Notes: generated from the letters alone by a model not told the origin. DNA of 46,934 nt from an uncultured Campylobacter sp. (GCF_905372745.1 NZ_CAJPQR010000015.1:1-46934); one strand, 5' to 3'; positions 32,464 to 41,617 are shown, counted from the first letter of the stretch. Made by a program: numbers and translations.

Positions 32464-34695
32464 TTAAGCCAAATTTTTCATAGCGAGCGTGCAGGCGGCA
32501 AGCCCGTAAAACGCGACGCAAAGGCTAACGACTAGCCCAAAAACGCTAACTGCCGGCGTCTGGCTAAAACTAAGCGCAAAAAACGATATAAAGCTCGTGA
32601 TAAACGCGGCAAATATCCCAAACACGCGCTCCCGCCGCGACAAGTCGTCGTTTAGCGCAAAGATGAGATAATCGATCCCGACCGCGCTCGCCAAGATAAG
32701 CCCGAAAATAGCAAAAATATTTACGTGAACGCCAAGCGCCGTAAAGCCGCAAAGCACGACCAGTACGCCAAGCGCGATGACGCTCATAACCAAAAGCGAG
32801 CGCGCCGCCCCAAAAAACGCCCACAAAAGCGCAAATGCAACTAAAAACGCGCCACCTTTTAGCGCCGCAGCCCAGGCCTTTGCCTCGGTCAAATTTTGAT
32901 TTAGCGCACCGACGAAATCCACGCTAAAAGCGCCGTTTGCTTTTAAAATTTCATCCGTTTTAGCGCCGCTTGCAAGCCCCTCGGTATATACCGCACTGCT
33001 GTTTTTACTCGGTAAAAATCGCGTCAAATTTTTTGCCGCGTCAAATTCTAAAATCTCGCTAACGCCGATAGTTTTGGCGTTTGCGATCTTTTCAAGCTCG
33101 GGTTTTACTAGCTCGCTAGGCAATCCAAACTGAGCGTAAATTTTAAAGATCTCCTCGTCGTGCACTACCCCTTTAAAGATATTTTTTACATTTTCCTGCT
33201 CGGCCAGACTTAGGATAAATTTAGAAATAGAAGCGTAGTCTTTTACGAGATTTGCCTGCTTTAGCTCGCGCATCAGCCGCTTTTCGTCGCCGACTAGATC
33301 GTCGCCGCCCTTTAGCACGATGACGGAGTTTTGCGGCGCGGCGCCCGTTATTTCGCTGATCTTTTTAGACTGCTCCAGTAGCTGCGCGGGCGAGCTTGCG
33401 TAGTCTTTGATCTGCTCTGGCGCGCTTAGGCTTTTAAAATTTAGCGCCAAAATTCCCGCGCAAAGCGCAAATGCGGCGAGAAAAGCTTTTAAATTTACCG
33501 CTCCCGCCGCGCGCTCGCAAAACCCTGCAAATTTATCAAAAAATCTCGAAAACACGGCGCTTTGCGAAAACGTCGCGCCCTCAAATATAAAAGGCAAGCA
33601 AAAATAGGTAAATAAAAACGCCCCAAGCAGCGTAAATAGCGAAAATATCGCGGTTTGGCGCAGCAACTCAAGCGATGAAAAGGCAAAAACGCCGTATCCG
33701 CTCATCGTGATACAAAGTCCGAGCAAGAAAATCTTAAGCATCGGACGCACGCTTGCGGCCGCCACGGGCGCATTTTGATTTTTACCCAGCCAGTGCAACG
33801 CAAAGTCAAACATGAGTCCAACGAGACTCGTGCCGATAACCACGACCATGACGCTAAGGCTATCGTAGATCAAAAGCGAAGCCGCAAGCCCGCACGCAAA
33901 GCCGAAAATCGCGACGAAAACGACGCAAAAAATGCGCAAATTTTTAAACGCGAGCAGCAAAAAAATCGCGCAAAAACCAAGCGAAACCGCGCTCATGACC
34001 GCACTTTCCTTGTCGCCGCCCGCTTTGCCGTAGGCTCCGTATAGCGCGCCGCAGCTAGCATAAGCCTGCACTTCGTCCTGCGTCGCGAGCTCGCGTACGT
34101 CTTCATAAAATTTGATCAAATTTCGCGGCTCGTAGCCAGGCTTTAGACGTGCTTTTACGAGGTAAAATTTACCGCCCTCGTGCGCGGCTTCCAGCATCAA
34201 ATTTGACAAATTTAGGCTGATTTTTGAGCCATCCAGGCTCATGTGCGAGCTTAGGGCGAAAAAATCATCCTTCGCGTTAAGCGGCTTAAAGGCGAATTGA
34301 TTAAATAAATTTTGCGCGCTTTGTCTGAAAAACTCGTTTTTGTCTTTTACTAAAAGCTCATAGGTTTGCTCGTTTAAAAGCGCAATTTTTAAGTCATTTA
34401 GCTGAGTTAGATACGAGGTTAAATTTACGTCCTGCTTTGCGCGGTACTCTTCAAAAATCCCGCTTTGTTCGGCTAAAATTTCGCTTTTTTCTAAAAACTC
34501 AGGCGAATTTGAAACTAGCAAAAACTCGCTAGAAGCGCTATCTAGCATCGATTTTAGCGCTGTTTGCTCGGTAGGGTTTTCAAAATTTACTAGAGAAAAA
34601 ATATCCGCGTTTATCTTTTTCGCGTTTGTAAAACAAACGGCGAGCGCGGCTAAAAACGCCGCTAAAAAGATAAAAAGACGCGCGGATTTTTTCAT
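32464..34695 (-). CDS. apeM: MMPL/RND-like exporter of the aryl polyene cluster (ApeM)
   Basis: This 743-residue membrane protein has an N-terminal anchor, a periplasmic domain (about 25-235), five or six helices (about 236-370), a second periplasmic domain (about 420-610) and five or six more helices. This is the MMPL duplication seen in lipid exporters. Acidic and hydrophobic residues in helices such as MVVVIGTSLVGLMFDFALHW resemble the proton-path region. It is the last gene of the cluster and overlaps the LolA-like gene by 4 bases. Together they should move the polyene lipid from the inner to the outer membrane. The Ape letter follows the E. coli/Xenorhabdus naming as I recall it. Confidence 0.85.
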   Translation of the reverse strand: MKKSARLFIFLAAFLAALAVCFTNAKKINADIFSLVNFENPTEQTALKSMLDSASSEFLLVSNSPEFLEKSEILAEQSGIFEEYRAKQDVNLTSYLTQLNDLKIALLNEQTYELLVKDKNEFFRQSAQNLFNQFAFKPLNAKDDFFALSSHMSLDGSKISLNLSNLMLEAAHEGGKFYLVKARLKPGYEPRNLIKFYEDVRELATQDEVQAYASCGALYGAYGKAGGDKESAVMSAVSLGFCAIFLLLAFKNLRIFCVVFVAIFGFACGLAASLLIYDSLSVMVVVIGTSLVGLMFDFALHWLGKNQNAPVAAASVRPMLKIFLLGLCITMSGYGVFAFSSLELLRQTAIFSLFTLLGAFLFTYFCLPFIFEGATFSQSAVFSRFFDKFAGFCERAAGAVNLKAFLAAFALCAGILALNFKSLSAPEQIKDYASSPAQLLEQSKKISEITGAAPQNSVIVLKGGDDLVGDEKRLMRELKQANLVKDYASISKFILSLAEQENVKNIFKGVVHDEEIFKIYAQFGLPSELVKPELEKIANAKTIGVSEILEFDAAKNLTRFLPSKNSSAVYTEGLASGAKTDEILKANGAFSVDFVGALNQNLTEAKAWAAALKGGAFLVAFALLWAFFGAARSLLVMSVIALGVLVVLCGFTALGVHVNIFAIFGLILASAVGIDYLIFALNDDLSRRERVFGIFAAFITSFISFFALSFSQTPAVSVFGLVVSLCVAFYGLAACTLAMKNLA

Positions 34696-35213
34696 TTTAC
34701 GTTGTAAAAATCATTTACCGTCTTATCGCCGCTAACCTCGTTTAACACGATCTTGCGGACGAATTTATCGCCTCCTACTAAGATTCGCGTAAAGATTTGC
34801 TTTAGCAGTAGATTTTTGGGCGTTAGCTCGATCTTCCAGTTGTTTTTGTCGCCTGAGATTTTAAAGATAAATTCTTTCTCAAGCTCGGCCTTATCGAGCT
34901 TTATGATGGATAAAAAGAGCTTTTTATCAAAATTTTGATCGATTTTTATGAGCTGGTTGCCACTTTTTTGAAAGATCCCGCGCTCGTTTATGACGATGCT
35001 CACGGCGATCGGACTTAGCGTGTCGTAGAGCAGTTCGCTTTGACTGAGTTCAAATTTGCCATAGCTTTTAAACTCCACGTTAAATCCGCTCAAAAACTTC
35101 GTCTGAGCAAACTCGCCGCTGATATTTTGCGTTTTGATTTGAGATTTTATCTCGTTAAAATCAAGCCCCATTAGGCTCGCGGCCAAACTAAAAATTATCG
35201 CTATTTTTTTCAT
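34692..35213 (-). CDS. apeL: LolA-like outer-membrane carrier protein (ApeL)
   Basis: This is a periplasmic carrier related to LolA, the lipoprotein chaperone. The 173 residues start with a signal peptide (KKIAIIFSLAASLMG, about 1-16). The LolA-like beta half-barrel follows: SGEFAQTKFLSGFNVEFKSYGKF near 32-54 and the ending VRKIVLNEVSGDKTVNDF. It is a cluster-specific relative, shorter than housekeeping LolA and without its usual C-terminal region. It is coupled to ApeM (4-base overlap) and overlaps the thioesterase gene by 26 bases, supporting a shared export task. Confidence 0.82.
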   Translation of the reverse strand: MKKIAIIFSLAASLMGLDFNEIKSQIKTQNISGEFAQTKFLSGFNVEFKSYGKFELSQSELLYDTLSPIAVSIVINERGIFQKSGNQLIKIDQNFDKKLFLSIIKLDKAELEKEFIFKISGDKNNWKIELTPKNLLLKQIFTRILVGGDKFVRKIVLNEVSGDKTVNDFYNVK

Positions 35214-35619
35214 TTATATACCTTTTTACTGCATTTTGTAGCTCTTGCGGGATCTCAAAGCACGTCTGCATCGCGCGCATATCCACGGCTGCTTGCGAGC
35301 TCGCGCCCGTACACAGCGTCTCGCCGCTTTTGGCGCTTCTTACGATGTAGCCGATCTTTAGAAAGCACTCGCACTCCTTTAGCGTCGCCTCTACCTCGAT
35401 CTCATCGCCGAAAAATACGGGTTTTACGTATTTGACCTCGATTTTTACGATCGGATATGCGTAACCGTCCGCTCTCATCGCCTCGTAGTCGTAGCCTATC
35501 TCCTCTAGCAGCGCGCATCTAGCCGTCTCGAAATACTTCACGTAGTTGCCGTGCCACACGACATTCATACTGTCCACGTCGTAAAACTGCGCCTTTAGCG
35601 CGACCGATTTTGATATCAT
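35188..35619 (-). CDS. apeK: Hot-dog acyl thioesterase of the aryl polyene cluster (ApeK)
   Basis: This is a 4-hydroxybenzoyl-CoA-thioesterase-type hot-dog enzyme of 143 residues. The catalytic VDSMNVVWHGNYVKYFETAR segment is near 15-34, with the aspartate of the FYDVDSMNVV start, followed by KPVFFGDEIEVEATLKECEC. In APE clusters it probably hydrolyses stalled or off-pathway acyl-ACP thioesters. The ATG at 35619 has GGAG 5 bases upstream and follows the stop of the glycosyltransferase gene by 1 base. A longer frame from 35637 is less likely. Confidence 0.85.
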   Translation of the reverse strand: MISKSVALKAQFYDVDSMNVVWHGNYVKYFETARCALLEEIGYDYEAMRADGYAYPIVKIEVKYVKPVFFGDEIEVEATLKECECFLKIGYIVRSAKSGETLCTGASSQAAVDMRAMQTCFEIPQELQNAVKRYINEKNSDNF

Positions 35620-35620
35620 C

Positions 35621-37498
35621 TCATCTCCAAAAATCAAAAAAATTAAACCACTGTGCAGGCGTTTGCTTGCAGCGATTTTCTAGCTCGCGGACGTAAATTT
35701 GCAGATATTCGCGTGCGGCGGCGGCTTTATCTCGCCCCAGCTTTACGGCGCTTGCTAGCGGCACGAGCTCGATCCTAAATTTACCGCCGATCTTTTGGCA
35801 CCACAGCGAGCTTATCTTTACGCCTAAAATCCCCGCGATGAGGTACGGACCGTAGTTAAAGCCGGCCTCCTTGCCCAGAAATTTCACGCGCGCGGCCTTA
35901 TCTCCGCCAAGAGGCGTCCTGTCGCCCATTATGCCGATATGCTCGCCGCTTTCGACGATATTTTTTAGCTCCAGCATCGCGGCAACGTCTAGCTTATTTA
36001 CCGCCATCATGCGCACGCTGCCGTCATTTTTGCTGATTTCGCGCAGCACTTCGTTAAATTTGCGCGAGTTCTCGTCATAGGTCAAAATCACCATCCTAAA
36101 GCCCTTGACCCGCGCAGCCAAAGCCTTGCAAATTTCGACGTTTCCAAGGTGCGCCGTGAGCAAAATTTGCCCTTTTTGCGCGCCGATTAGTTCGCTTTTT
36201 ATGCGCTCTAGATCAATGATTTCTAGCTCGTTATCCTTGATCTTGCCTTTCCAGACTCTAAATTTATCGCAAATAGCGCCGCCAAACGCCTCAAAATGAC
36301 TAAAAATGCTCGTTCCTTTTAGCGTATGCGAGCCGGCAAATTCGCTTAAATTTCGTCTAAACTCGGCAACATTTTCGCGCTCGTTTTTTGAAAATATATA
36401 ATAAAACCAAACCACGATTTTAACTATAAGCTTTAGCGCAAACTCAGGCAAAATTTGCGCCAAAAATAGGCTAAGTCTTAAAAAAAACGCCCCTCCTCTT
36501 TCCTGCTTTTTCCACCAGAGATTTTGCTCGGCGTTTTCTTGTGGTTTTTTTAAATCTTGTGAGTCATTTGCGCCGTCCTTAAAATTTGCGCTTTTGCTTA
36601 AATTTAACGGTGTTTGTACCTCGCTCGCTTCATTTATCGCGCCATCAAATTTAACGCCGTTTTCCGTGGATTCTACGGAAATTTGAGTGCTTGCCGCGTT
36701 TTTTTCGCTGATTTTGGCGGACTCTGCGTCAAATTTACGCGGCTCGTCGCGGTCATTTTCGCTCAAATTTACCCCGCACGCTCGCCAAATTTTACTAAGC
36801 ATAAATTTAGGCAGAGAAAAAAAGCATTTTGCGTGCATGAGGCTGATTAGCGCGTTATCGCGTAACATCTTAAAGTGCGAAACGCCGCCCTTTTCGTAGC
36901 GCACGTACGTATCGATCCAGCGCACGTCGATGCCCTGTCTTACGGCACTTACGAGAATCTCGATGTCAAATTCCATCCTATTTGTTTTGCTTTTTGCCGC
37001 CGCTTTTTTAAGCTGCTCTAAAGGATAGACGCGAAAGCCACACATAGCGTCTTTGACGCCAAGGCTTAGCGTATTTATCGCGACCCAAAAATTCGTGATC
37101 TTTCTGCCATAAACGCGTGATTTTGGCGCGTCCTCGCCGTAAATAGGATTTGCGCAGACAATACTTTGCGGGTGCGCCTCGCTCTGCCTCAAAAACTCAC
37201 CGATGAGCGCCGCGTCATGCTGAAAATCGGCATCGATTTGCAAAACATGGCTAAAACCGCGCTCTAGAGCAAATTTAAACCCGTCCTTCATCGCGATGCC
37301 CTTGCCGCCGTTTTGCGCGCGCGTGAGTAGCAAGATGCCCTCCGTGCGCTCAAGCTCCGTTAAGATTAGCTTGCTCACCTCGTCCGAGCCGTCGTCCACG
37401 ACGATAATTGGCAGCTCGTGTGTTTTTAGCGCGGCGATCAGGGCTTTGATATTTTGCGGGTGATTGTAAAAGGGCACCAAAAACGCAAATTTATTCAA
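35621..37498 (-). CDS. apeJ: Glycosyltransferase-acyltransferase fusion of the aryl polyene cluster (ApeJ)
   Basis: This is a two-domain enzyme of about 625 residues. Residues 1-240 are a family 2 glycosyltransferase (FLVPFYNH, VVDDGSDE with DDGSD at 35-39, QIDADFQHD with DAD at 89-91, CGFRVYP at 153-159). Residues about 327-625 are a LpxL/HtrB-type acyltransferase with H450 and E455 in LTAHLGNVEICKAL and MGDRTPLGGDKAARVKF. Between them is an unusually long low-complexity linker (245-326). It probably adds a sugar and an acyl chain to the polyene. The start is chosen as TTG at 37498, overlapping the previous gene by 4 bases; ATG codons at 37522 and 37537 are alternatives. Confidence 0.88.
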   Translation of the reverse strand: MNKFAFLVPFYNHPQNIKALIAALKTHELPIIVVDDGSDEVSKLILTELERTEGILLLTRAQNGGKGIAMKDGFKFALERGFSHVLQIDADFQHDAALIGEFLRQSEAHPQSIVCANPIYGEDAPKSRVYGRKITNFWVAINTLSLGVKDAMCGFRVYPLEQLKKAAAKSKTNRMEFDIEILVSAVRQGIDVRWIDTYVRYEKGGVSHFKMLRDNALISLMHAKCFFSLPKFMLSKIWRACGVNLSENDRDEPRKFDAESAKISEKNAASTQISVESTENGVKFDGAINEASEVQTPLNLSKSANFKDGANDSQDLKKPQENAEQNLWWKKQERGGAFFLRLSLFLAQILPEFALKLIVKIVVWFYYIFSKNERENVAEFRRNLSEFAGSHTLKGTSIFSHFEAFGGAICDKFRVWKGKIKDNELEIIDLERIKSELIGAQKGQILLTAHLGNVEICKALAARVKGFRMVILTYDENSRKFNEVLREISKNDGSVRMMAVNKLDVAAMLELKNIVESGEHIGIMGDRTPLGGDKAARVKFLGKEAGFNYGPYLIAGILGVKISSLWCQKIGGKFRIELVPLASAVKLGRDKAAAAREYLQIYVRELENRCKQTPAQWFNFFDFWR

Positions 37499-39174
37499 AG
37501 CGCAGCCCTTCCCGTCGAGCATTTTTCGCCGTTGCAAAACAGCTCAAAGTAAAGCTTGCCGCCGCGTTTTTCAAAACAAACGCGAAGTGCGTCTCCAGGT
37601 CTTACAAACTTCATAAATTTTAGATTTTCCACCGTGCTAGCGCCGCTAACGTCGATACCGACGCCGCCAGCTAGCTCAAAGACGTAGTCAAGCTGCATAA
37701 ACCCCGGCAGTAGCGGTAAATTTGGAAAATGGCTCTCGAAAATCTCGAGCCCTGCGTGCATGACGGCGCTAAATTCGTATTTTTGCACTAGGTTTTCAAG
37801 CCGCTCGCCGTTTTCGTCAAATTTAACGCAGCTAGAATTTGCGCCGCAGCCTAAACCGATCTCTAAATTTTGGCCGCTTCCATAAATTTGACCGCCGCAA
37901 ATTTCGCCCGCTTCATTTACGCGCCCGCCGCTCCAGACGGGTTTGGGACTAGCAAATAGCGTATTTTCAAATTCGCTTTTTTCAAATTTACCCTGCTGGT
38001 TTCGCGGCATTTTTTCTACTATTTTAAAGTATCGGACGCTGTTTTTAAACTCAAGCTTTAAAAGCTCTTTTAGCTCGGCTACTGCACCTTTTTTGCCGAT
38101 TTTTCTAAATTTTTTAAGCCCCTCGCCGTTAAACTCCAAAAGCGCGGCGATGCGTTTAAATTTAGGATGCGGCGCGCAGTAGCAGTCCGCGAGCAGGCCG
38201 CTTTCTAGCAGCTTTGCTTCGATACTCTCTAGACTCACACGCTTGTCGTTTAGCTTTACTATGCGGTCTATCCTGCCTTGTAGCGCGAGGCGGCCTTCGT
38301 CAATGCTCGCCGCGTCGTTAGTCTGAAAAAACTCGCACCAAGGCGAGCTCACGTTTAGCGCGCCTCTATCGTCCAGCCCCGCATTCACCGCGCCAAATAG
38401 CCTAAGCCCATCGCCGCAGTCTTTTGCTACTATGCCAGTTTCCGTGCTGCCGTAGATTTCGATGATCCGCGCGTCGCAAATTCGGCCCAGCTCGCTTCTT
38501 AGCTCCTTTTTTAGCGGCGAACCCGCACTTACGATCCCGCTTAAGCCTTTTAGCGCGATTGCGGCGGGGCTTTGAGCTAGAGTTCTAAGTAGCACCGGAC
38601 TAGCGATAAATACGTGATTTGCGAGACTTAAACCCAAAATCGCCTCGGGATAGTTTAGCTCGTCTGCGATGACGCGAGCGCCGAGAACTAGCGGCAAAAA
38701 GACCTTAAACGTAAGTCCAAACATGTGTCTGTGCGAAACGCTCGAAAAAAAGGTATTTTGGCTGCTAAAATTTAGCTCGGCGGCCAGATACTCGCTCTCT
38801 TTTATCATCTGCGCGAGCGTTTTTTCTATCATCTTGCTTTTGCCGCTAGAGCCCGAAGTTTGCAGGTAAAATTTAGCCTGTGGGTCAAATTTAAGCCCTT
38901 TCGCGGGCTCGTTTGCAAGAAAATTTAAAAAATTTTCATCGTTTACGGCGGTCAAATTTGGCTCATAGATCGGCTTTGCTAGTACGTAAGGCGCGGCACC
39001 CGCCAAAAGTGAGCCGAAAAATGCGACGTAAAATTTAAACGCGTCATCGATATAAATTTGCAGCTCTTTTACGCCCCCTTTTTCTAAAAACGCGGCAAAT
39101 CTAAGGCACGCGTCAAAGACATCGCGGTAGTCGTCCGTAAATCTAAAATTTTTTAAATTTTCCTCAAAGCTCAT
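37495..39174 (-). CDS. apeH: AMP-dependent aryl ligase fused to a hot-dog dehydratase (ApeH-ApeI fusion)
   Basis: This 559-residue protein has two parts. Residues 1-410 form an acyl-adenylating enzyme with the P-loop TSGSSGKSK at 106-114, SAGSPLKKEL near 216-225, YGSTETGIVA at 241-250, LQGRIDRIVKLNDKRVSLE near 298-316 and the lysine of QGK at 394-396. It should load an aryl acid on an acyl carrier protein. After a linker (about 411-465), residues 466-559 resemble a FabZ/ApeI-like hot-dog dehydratase, with SHFPNLPLLPGFMQLDYVFE containing H482. In the arrangement as I recall it, ApeH and ApeI are separate, so this is a natural fusion. The dehydratase half is short, so activity needs testing. 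Confidence 0.85.
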   Translation of the reverse strand: MSFEENLKNFRFTDDYRDVFDACLRFAAFLEKGGVKELQIYIDDAFKFYVAFFGSLLAGAAPYVLAKPIYEPNLTAVNDENFLNFLANEPAKGLKFDPQAKFYLQTSGSSGKSKMIEKTLAQMIKESEYLAAELNFSSQNTFFSSVSHRHMFGLTFKVFLPLVLGARVIADELNYPEAILGLSLANHVFIASPVLLRTLAQSPAAIALKGLSGIVSAGSPLKKELRSELGRICDARIIEIYGSTETGIVAKDCGDGLRLFGAVNAGLDDRGALNVSSPWCEFFQTNDAASIDEGRLALQGRIDRIVKLNDKRVSLESIEAKLLESGLLADCYCAPHPKFKRIAALLEFNGEGLKKFRKIGKKGAVAELKELLKLEFKNSVRYFKIVEKMPRNQQGKFEKSEFENTLFASPKPVWSGGRVNEAGEICGGQIYGSGQNLEIGLGCGANSSCVKFDENGERLENLVQKYEFSAVMHAGLEIFESHFPNLPLLPGFMQLDYVFELAGGVGIDVSGASTVENLKFMKFVRPGDALRVCFEKRGGKLYFELFCNGEKCSTGRAAL

Positions 39175-39700
39175 TATTTTTTACAAATCTCTTTCTAAAT
39201 AAAATTTCCCCGAAAAACAGCGCCCCCATCAGCACGTAAGAGACCGCGCCGCTATAAACGCTCCAGTAAAATTTATCCTCAATCAAAGCTAGCGCAAGCG
39301 ATATGGCGGCGTTAAAAACAAAAAACGCGCACCAAATTTTGGTCAAATTTCGCGTATAAATCACGCCTTTTTCATCCAAATCAAGCTCTTTTAGCCTTGC
39401 GATTTTGGTGATGACGGCTTCGTTTTTTAGACTAAAAGCAAAAAACGCCAAAAATGCCAAACTCACCAAAACAGGGTAAAGATACGCTAAAAATCCGCCT
39501 CTAAAAATCATACAAACTATGAAAAAAACAGCGGCCGCGATGCTAAGCCTTCTCTCAAAGCCGCTTGAATACGCCGCGCGCGCTATCCATAGCACAGCCA
39601 GCACCCAAACGACCCAAAAGGCAAAATCGCCCGCAAAAAATAGTGCAAACGGGTAGATGACGCTAACTATGCTTAGGGCGATTTTAAGCTTGCTCGTCAA
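39164..39700 (-). CDS. apeG: Membrane protein of the aryl polyene cluster (ApeG, COG4648-like)
   Basis: This 178-residue integral membrane protein has about six helices (roughly 5-22, 26-42, 52-68, 70-90, 118-138 and 142-160) and a basic C-terminus. It contains the conserved-looking segment LDEKGVIYTRNLTKIWCAFFVFN. Proteins of this kind occur in aryl polyene clusters and have no assigned activity. The start is TTG at 39700, overlapping the ACP gene by 17 bases, and it overlaps the ligase gene downstream by 11. The context makes a cluster role almost certain, though not its mechanism. Confidence 0.75.
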   Translation of the reverse strand: MTSKLKIALSIVSVIYPFALFFAGDFAFWVVWVLAVLWIARAAYSSGFERRLSIAAAVFFIVCMIFRGGFLAYLYPVLVSLAFLAFFAFSLKNEAVITKIARLKELDLDEKGVIYTRNLTKIWCAFFVFNAAISLALALIEDKFYWSVYSGAVSYVLMGALFFGEILFRKRFVKNNEL

Positions 39701-39935
39701 ATTTTTTAGCCACCGCGTTTACGATGTCTTCGAGCGTTTTCACGTTTTTAAAATCTTCAGGCATCAATCGGTGACCCGTTTTGCGCTTGATGTGATCTAT
39801 AAGATCGATCGCGTCGATGCTATCTATCTGAAGATCCTCGTAAATGCGCGTTTGCGGCGTGATTTTGGCCTCGTCGATCTCAAAAAGCTGCACTAGCGCG
39901 GACTTTAAAATTTCAAAAATTTCTTCCTGTTTCAT
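39684..39935 (-). CDS. apeF: Acyl carrier protein of the aryl polyene cluster (ApeF)
   Basis: This 83-residue acyl carrier protein has the phosphopantetheine attachment serine S39 in LQIDSIDAIDLI. It has the standard four-helix layout and acidic helix II. It is the second of two consecutive ACP genes, 2 bases after the other. In the known system one ACP carries the aryl starter and growing polyene and the other a support role; which is which here is assigned only by order. Confidence 0.88.
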   Translation of the reverse strand: MKQEEIFEILKSALVQLFEIDEAKITPQTRIYEDLQIDSIDAIDLIDHIKRKTGHRLMPEDFKNVKTLEDIVNAVAKKFDEQA

Positions 39936-39937
39936 CG

Positions 39938-40195
39938 TTATTTCCTATTTTCAAAGATGTATTGCGCGAGGCTTTTTACGCTGTAAAAAATCTCTTTTAA
40001 ATTTGCGGTTTTAGAATCAAGCACTAGGCCGTAGCTTTTTTGTACCGCAAGGCCGAGCTCGAGCGCATCGACGCTATCAAGCCCGAGTCCTTCGTTAAAA
40101 AGCGGCGCATTCTCATCGATATCGCTCGGCTTCATATCCTCTAAATTTAAGCTCTTTATGATGAGCTCTTTTATCTCCTCTATTAGTTCGTTCAT
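39938..40195 (-). CDS. apeE: Acyl carrier protein of the aryl polyene cluster (ApeE)
   Basis: This 85-residue acyl carrier protein has attachment serine S41 in LGLDSVDALELG. It overlaps the upstream acyltransferase gene by 4 bases and lies 2 bases before the second ACP gene. By position it is ApeE, thought to carry the polyene chain built by ApeO/ApeC. Confidence 0.88.
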   Translation of the reverse strand: MNELIEEIKELIIKSLNLEDMKPSDIDENAPLFNEGLGLDSVDALELGLAVQKSYGLVLDSKTANLKEIFYSVKSLAQYIFENRK

Positions 40196-40944
40196 TGTTT
40201 AAACTCCTTTGTATAATTTTCGCTGATAAAAGCGTGCAGCTCTCTAGCCCTGATCGGATTTGGCCTATCCGCGCAAAACCCGTCCAAATTTAGCCTAAAA
40301 AGCTCTTTGAACTCGTATTTTATCATAACGCTCGGGGTTTTGTACCAAGGCTCGTGTTTTTTGAGGCTGGGCGGATCCATTTTAATGGCGATGGCGACTA
40401 GCTGTTTTGCCGCATTTACCGCGATATAGGTGGCGGCTTTGTGAAAGACAATCTCGCCCGCCGTGCGCGTGCCTTCGGGAAATATTATCAAGCTCTCGCC
40501 GCTTTTTAGGGCATCCGCGCTTTTTTGCAAGAGCTCCTCGTTTGCCGTGTTTAGGATATAGCCGCAGGATTTTATCGCTGGAGCCAAGAAAATATTTTTA
40601 CCAAGGCCCCCTTTTACCACGCAGTTTGCGCGAGGGATGAGCGCTATCAAAAATACGACGTCTAAAAGCGAAGGGTGGTTTGCGATGATTATCTGCGAAG
40701 CGGAGCCAAGCCCCAAAGGAAGGTCAAATTTGGTGCGCTGATAGCCGCAAATTTGAGTAGAAAATATAAAAAATCTCCAAGCCAAACGCACCAGATCGCG
40801 GCAAAAATAGCGAATAAATTTAAATTTATAAAGTCCAAGAAGCGCGACCGGGATAAAGATCAAATTTCCAAGCGCACAGATGAGTCCAAATAGTGCGAAA
40901 TTCGCCCCGACGATAAAAATTTTAAACCCGCGACGAGGGCTCAT
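40192..40944 (-). CDS. apeD: 1-acylglycerol-phosphate-type acyltransferase of the aryl polyene cluster (ApeD)
   Basis: This membrane-associated LPLAT (PlsC-like) acyltransferase has 250 residues. Its N-terminal hydrophobic segment is about 8-40. The catalytic motif NHPSLLD (H90, D95) and the FPEGTRTAGEIVFHKA motif near 155-170 follow. The start at ATG 40944 (MSPRRGFKIF) is preferred because it gives the usual short N-terminus; the open frame extends 32 codons upstream into the end of the previous gene. It probably attaches the polyene acyl group to a glycerol lipid. The overlap with the ACP gene is 4 bases. Confidence 0.87.
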   Translation of the reverse strand: MSPRRGFKIFIVGANFALFGLICALGNLIFIPVALLGLYKFKFIRYFCRDLVRLAWRFFIFSTQICGYQRTKFDLPLGLGSASQIIIANHPSLLDVVFLIALIPRANCVVKGGLGKNIFLAPAIKSCGYILNTANEELLQKSADALKSGESLIIFPEGTRTAGEIVFHKAATYIAVNAAKQLVAIAIKMDPPSLKKHEPWYKTPSVMIKYEFKELFRLNLDGFCADRPNPIRARELHAFISENYTKEFKQ

Positions 40945-41602
40945 AATCCCACCGCCAAGCGGAGTTTTTATCCGCGCTTTGCCAAGAGCATTTTTGCTTC
41001 GGATCGAAATTTTGCAAGAACTTAACGAGCAAATTTTCATCCGTCTTGCCGCCTAGATCGCCTTGCGATAGGCTTAAATTTTCGCCCTCGCTAACTAGCA
41101 AACAAACCATGCATGAGGGCGCAAACTCATCAAAATACTCCTGCGAAATGCTCTCGTGATAGGCTAAAACGAGCGCATTTTTGGCTCCGCTTTTTAGCAT
41201 CAGATGCGCCTGCACCAAAGCGTACTCTAGCGGCGCGTATGCAGAAACGGCGGAGATTTCGCTACGGTTTTTAAAATTTATCGCTAAAAGTGAAGAAAGG
41301 GCGTTGTGTACCGAGAGCGAAAACGAGGTCGGCGATATGAGTTCGCCGCGAGCTAGCGTATTTTGCAGCTCAAAACAGCGATTTATCTCGCCCTCATAAG
41401 AGCTAAAAACGATAGGCATATCAAGCGGCGCGATATTTTTGGTTAGATCAAAGGCGCATTTTGCCGCGCGGCTAAGCCTGCGACGCTCAAGCGGGGGCAC
41501 GTGCGAGACGTCAAGCTCCCTCTTGTATGCCGCTAGCTTCGCGTCCTGCGCGCCGTTAAAAACTACCGCGTCAAAAAAATCGAGTTTAAAATTTAGCCCC
41601 AT
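40922..41602 (-). CDS. apeC: Ketosynthase-like chain-length factor of the aryl polyene cluster (ApeC)
   Basis: This 226-residue protein matches the small beta-ketoacyl synthase N-terminal-like family (Ketoacyl-synt_2). It has ERRRLSRAAKCAFDL near 39-53, VFSSYEGEINRCFELQNTLA near 65-84, LISPTSFSLSVHNALSSLLA near 88-107 and ALVLAYHES near 142-150. A normal ketosynthase is over 400 residues with a nucleophilic cysteine in the A(C)xxG turn; neither is present here, so it is not catalytic by itself. In APE systems it pairs with the ApeO ketosynthase as a chain-length factor. It overlaps the acyltransferase gene by 23 bases. Confidence 0.85.
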   Translation of the reverse strand: MGLNFKLDFFDAVVFNGAQDAKLAAYKRELDVSHVPPLERRRLSRAAKCAFDLTKNIAPLDMPIVFSSYEGEINRCFELQNTLARGELISPTSFSLSVHNALSSLLAINFKNRSEISAVSAYAPLEYALVQAHLMLKSGAKNALVLAYHESISQEYFDEFAPSCMVCLLVSEGENLSLSQGDLGGKTDENLLVKFLQNFDPKQKCSWQSADKNSAWRWDYEPSSRV

Positions 41603-41617
41603 TTCTCCTTTTGCCGC

